DNA of 5,699 nt from Deltaproteobacteria bacterium. GTDB lineage: Bacteria > Myxococcota > XYA12-FULL-58-9 > JAUUZB01. The stretch spans positions 1 to 5,699 of the forward strand of contig JAUUZB010000332.1 of the NCBI GenBank assembly GCA_030590185.1, read 5' to 3'. The notes under the pieces were generated by a model that saw nothing but the letters and a program-made list of their open reading frames with translations, had not been told where the DNA came from and did not search any database. Below are positions 5,619-5,699 of this stretch, one piece after another. The position numbers and the translations under genes are program-made. The number at the start of each line of letters is the position of its first letter. Within the stretch, counting starts at the first letter, position 1.

Positions 5619-5699
5619 ATGGATATGGATCGCACCCTCGGGATTGCCAACGGCTTTCTCACCAATCACCTCAAGACCATGAACTACTTCAATCAAGAC
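5619..5699 (+). CDS. Start of an unidentified gene, 3' end cut off by the window edge
   Basis: An open frame starts at ATG 5619 behind a well-placed GGAGA and remains open for 27 codons to the window end. The visible peptide starts MDMDRTLGIANGFLTNHLKT and is soluble-looking, with no signal peptide. I do not recognise the family from so short a piece. It is divergent from the Yip1-thioredoxin gene, 100 bp away, so it need not share its regulation. The spacing of the ribosome binding site and the non-random composition support it as a real gene. Confidence 0.6.
   Translation, partial: MDMDRTLGIANGFLTNHLKTMNYFNQD

Overview
The window is GC-rich bacterial DNA with five substantially visible genes and the first codons of a sixth, tightly packed and without mobile elements, RNA genes or CRISPR. 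The gene content points to a myxobacterium-like or other deltaproteobacterial-type Gram-negative lineage. It has an HflX with a long N-terminal extension, a transmembrane Ser/Thr kinase with an Ala/Pro-rich head and a PEGA domain, an FHA protein and a TPR lipoprotein. This taxonomic guess is inference from architecture; no marker gene is present.

Layout. On the + strand, hflX (1-1563) runs in from the left edge. It is followed 54 bp later by a tail-anchored FHA-domain protein (1618-2169). That gene converges with a minus-strand block, which reads right to left: a membrane protein joining a Yip1-like domain to a TlpA/ResA-type thioredoxin (5518-4418), a transmembrane Ser/Thr kinase (4324-2633) and a small TPR lipoprotein (2572-2189). 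At the right edge, divergent from the thioredoxin gene, an unidentified + strand gene starts at 5619 and leaves the window after 27 codons. No gene-free stretch exceeds about 100 bases.

How the genes may work together. Kinase, lipoprotein and FHA protein together look like a small envelope signalling module: a kinase domain in the cytoplasm with a sensor-like PEGA and Lys-rich tail outside, a lipoprotein that could act on the outer side, and a membrane-tethered phosphothreonine reader inside. This is inference from proximity and domain logic. HflX (ribosome splitting) and the Yip1-thioredoxin protein (predicted periplasmic disulfide chemistry) may only be neighbours.

Most notable points: the kinase catalytic loop reads HYD instead of HRD, making it a non-RD kinase. 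Its good sigma70-like promoter ends 6 nt before the GTG start, which predicts a leaderless mRNA. The FHA gene has a similar near-leaderless layout with a TTG start. The FHA linker has a TDTT motif resembling the phosphoacceptor site of GarA/OdhI proteins. The Yip1-thioredoxin fusion has a topology that fits a periplasmic thioredoxin domain.
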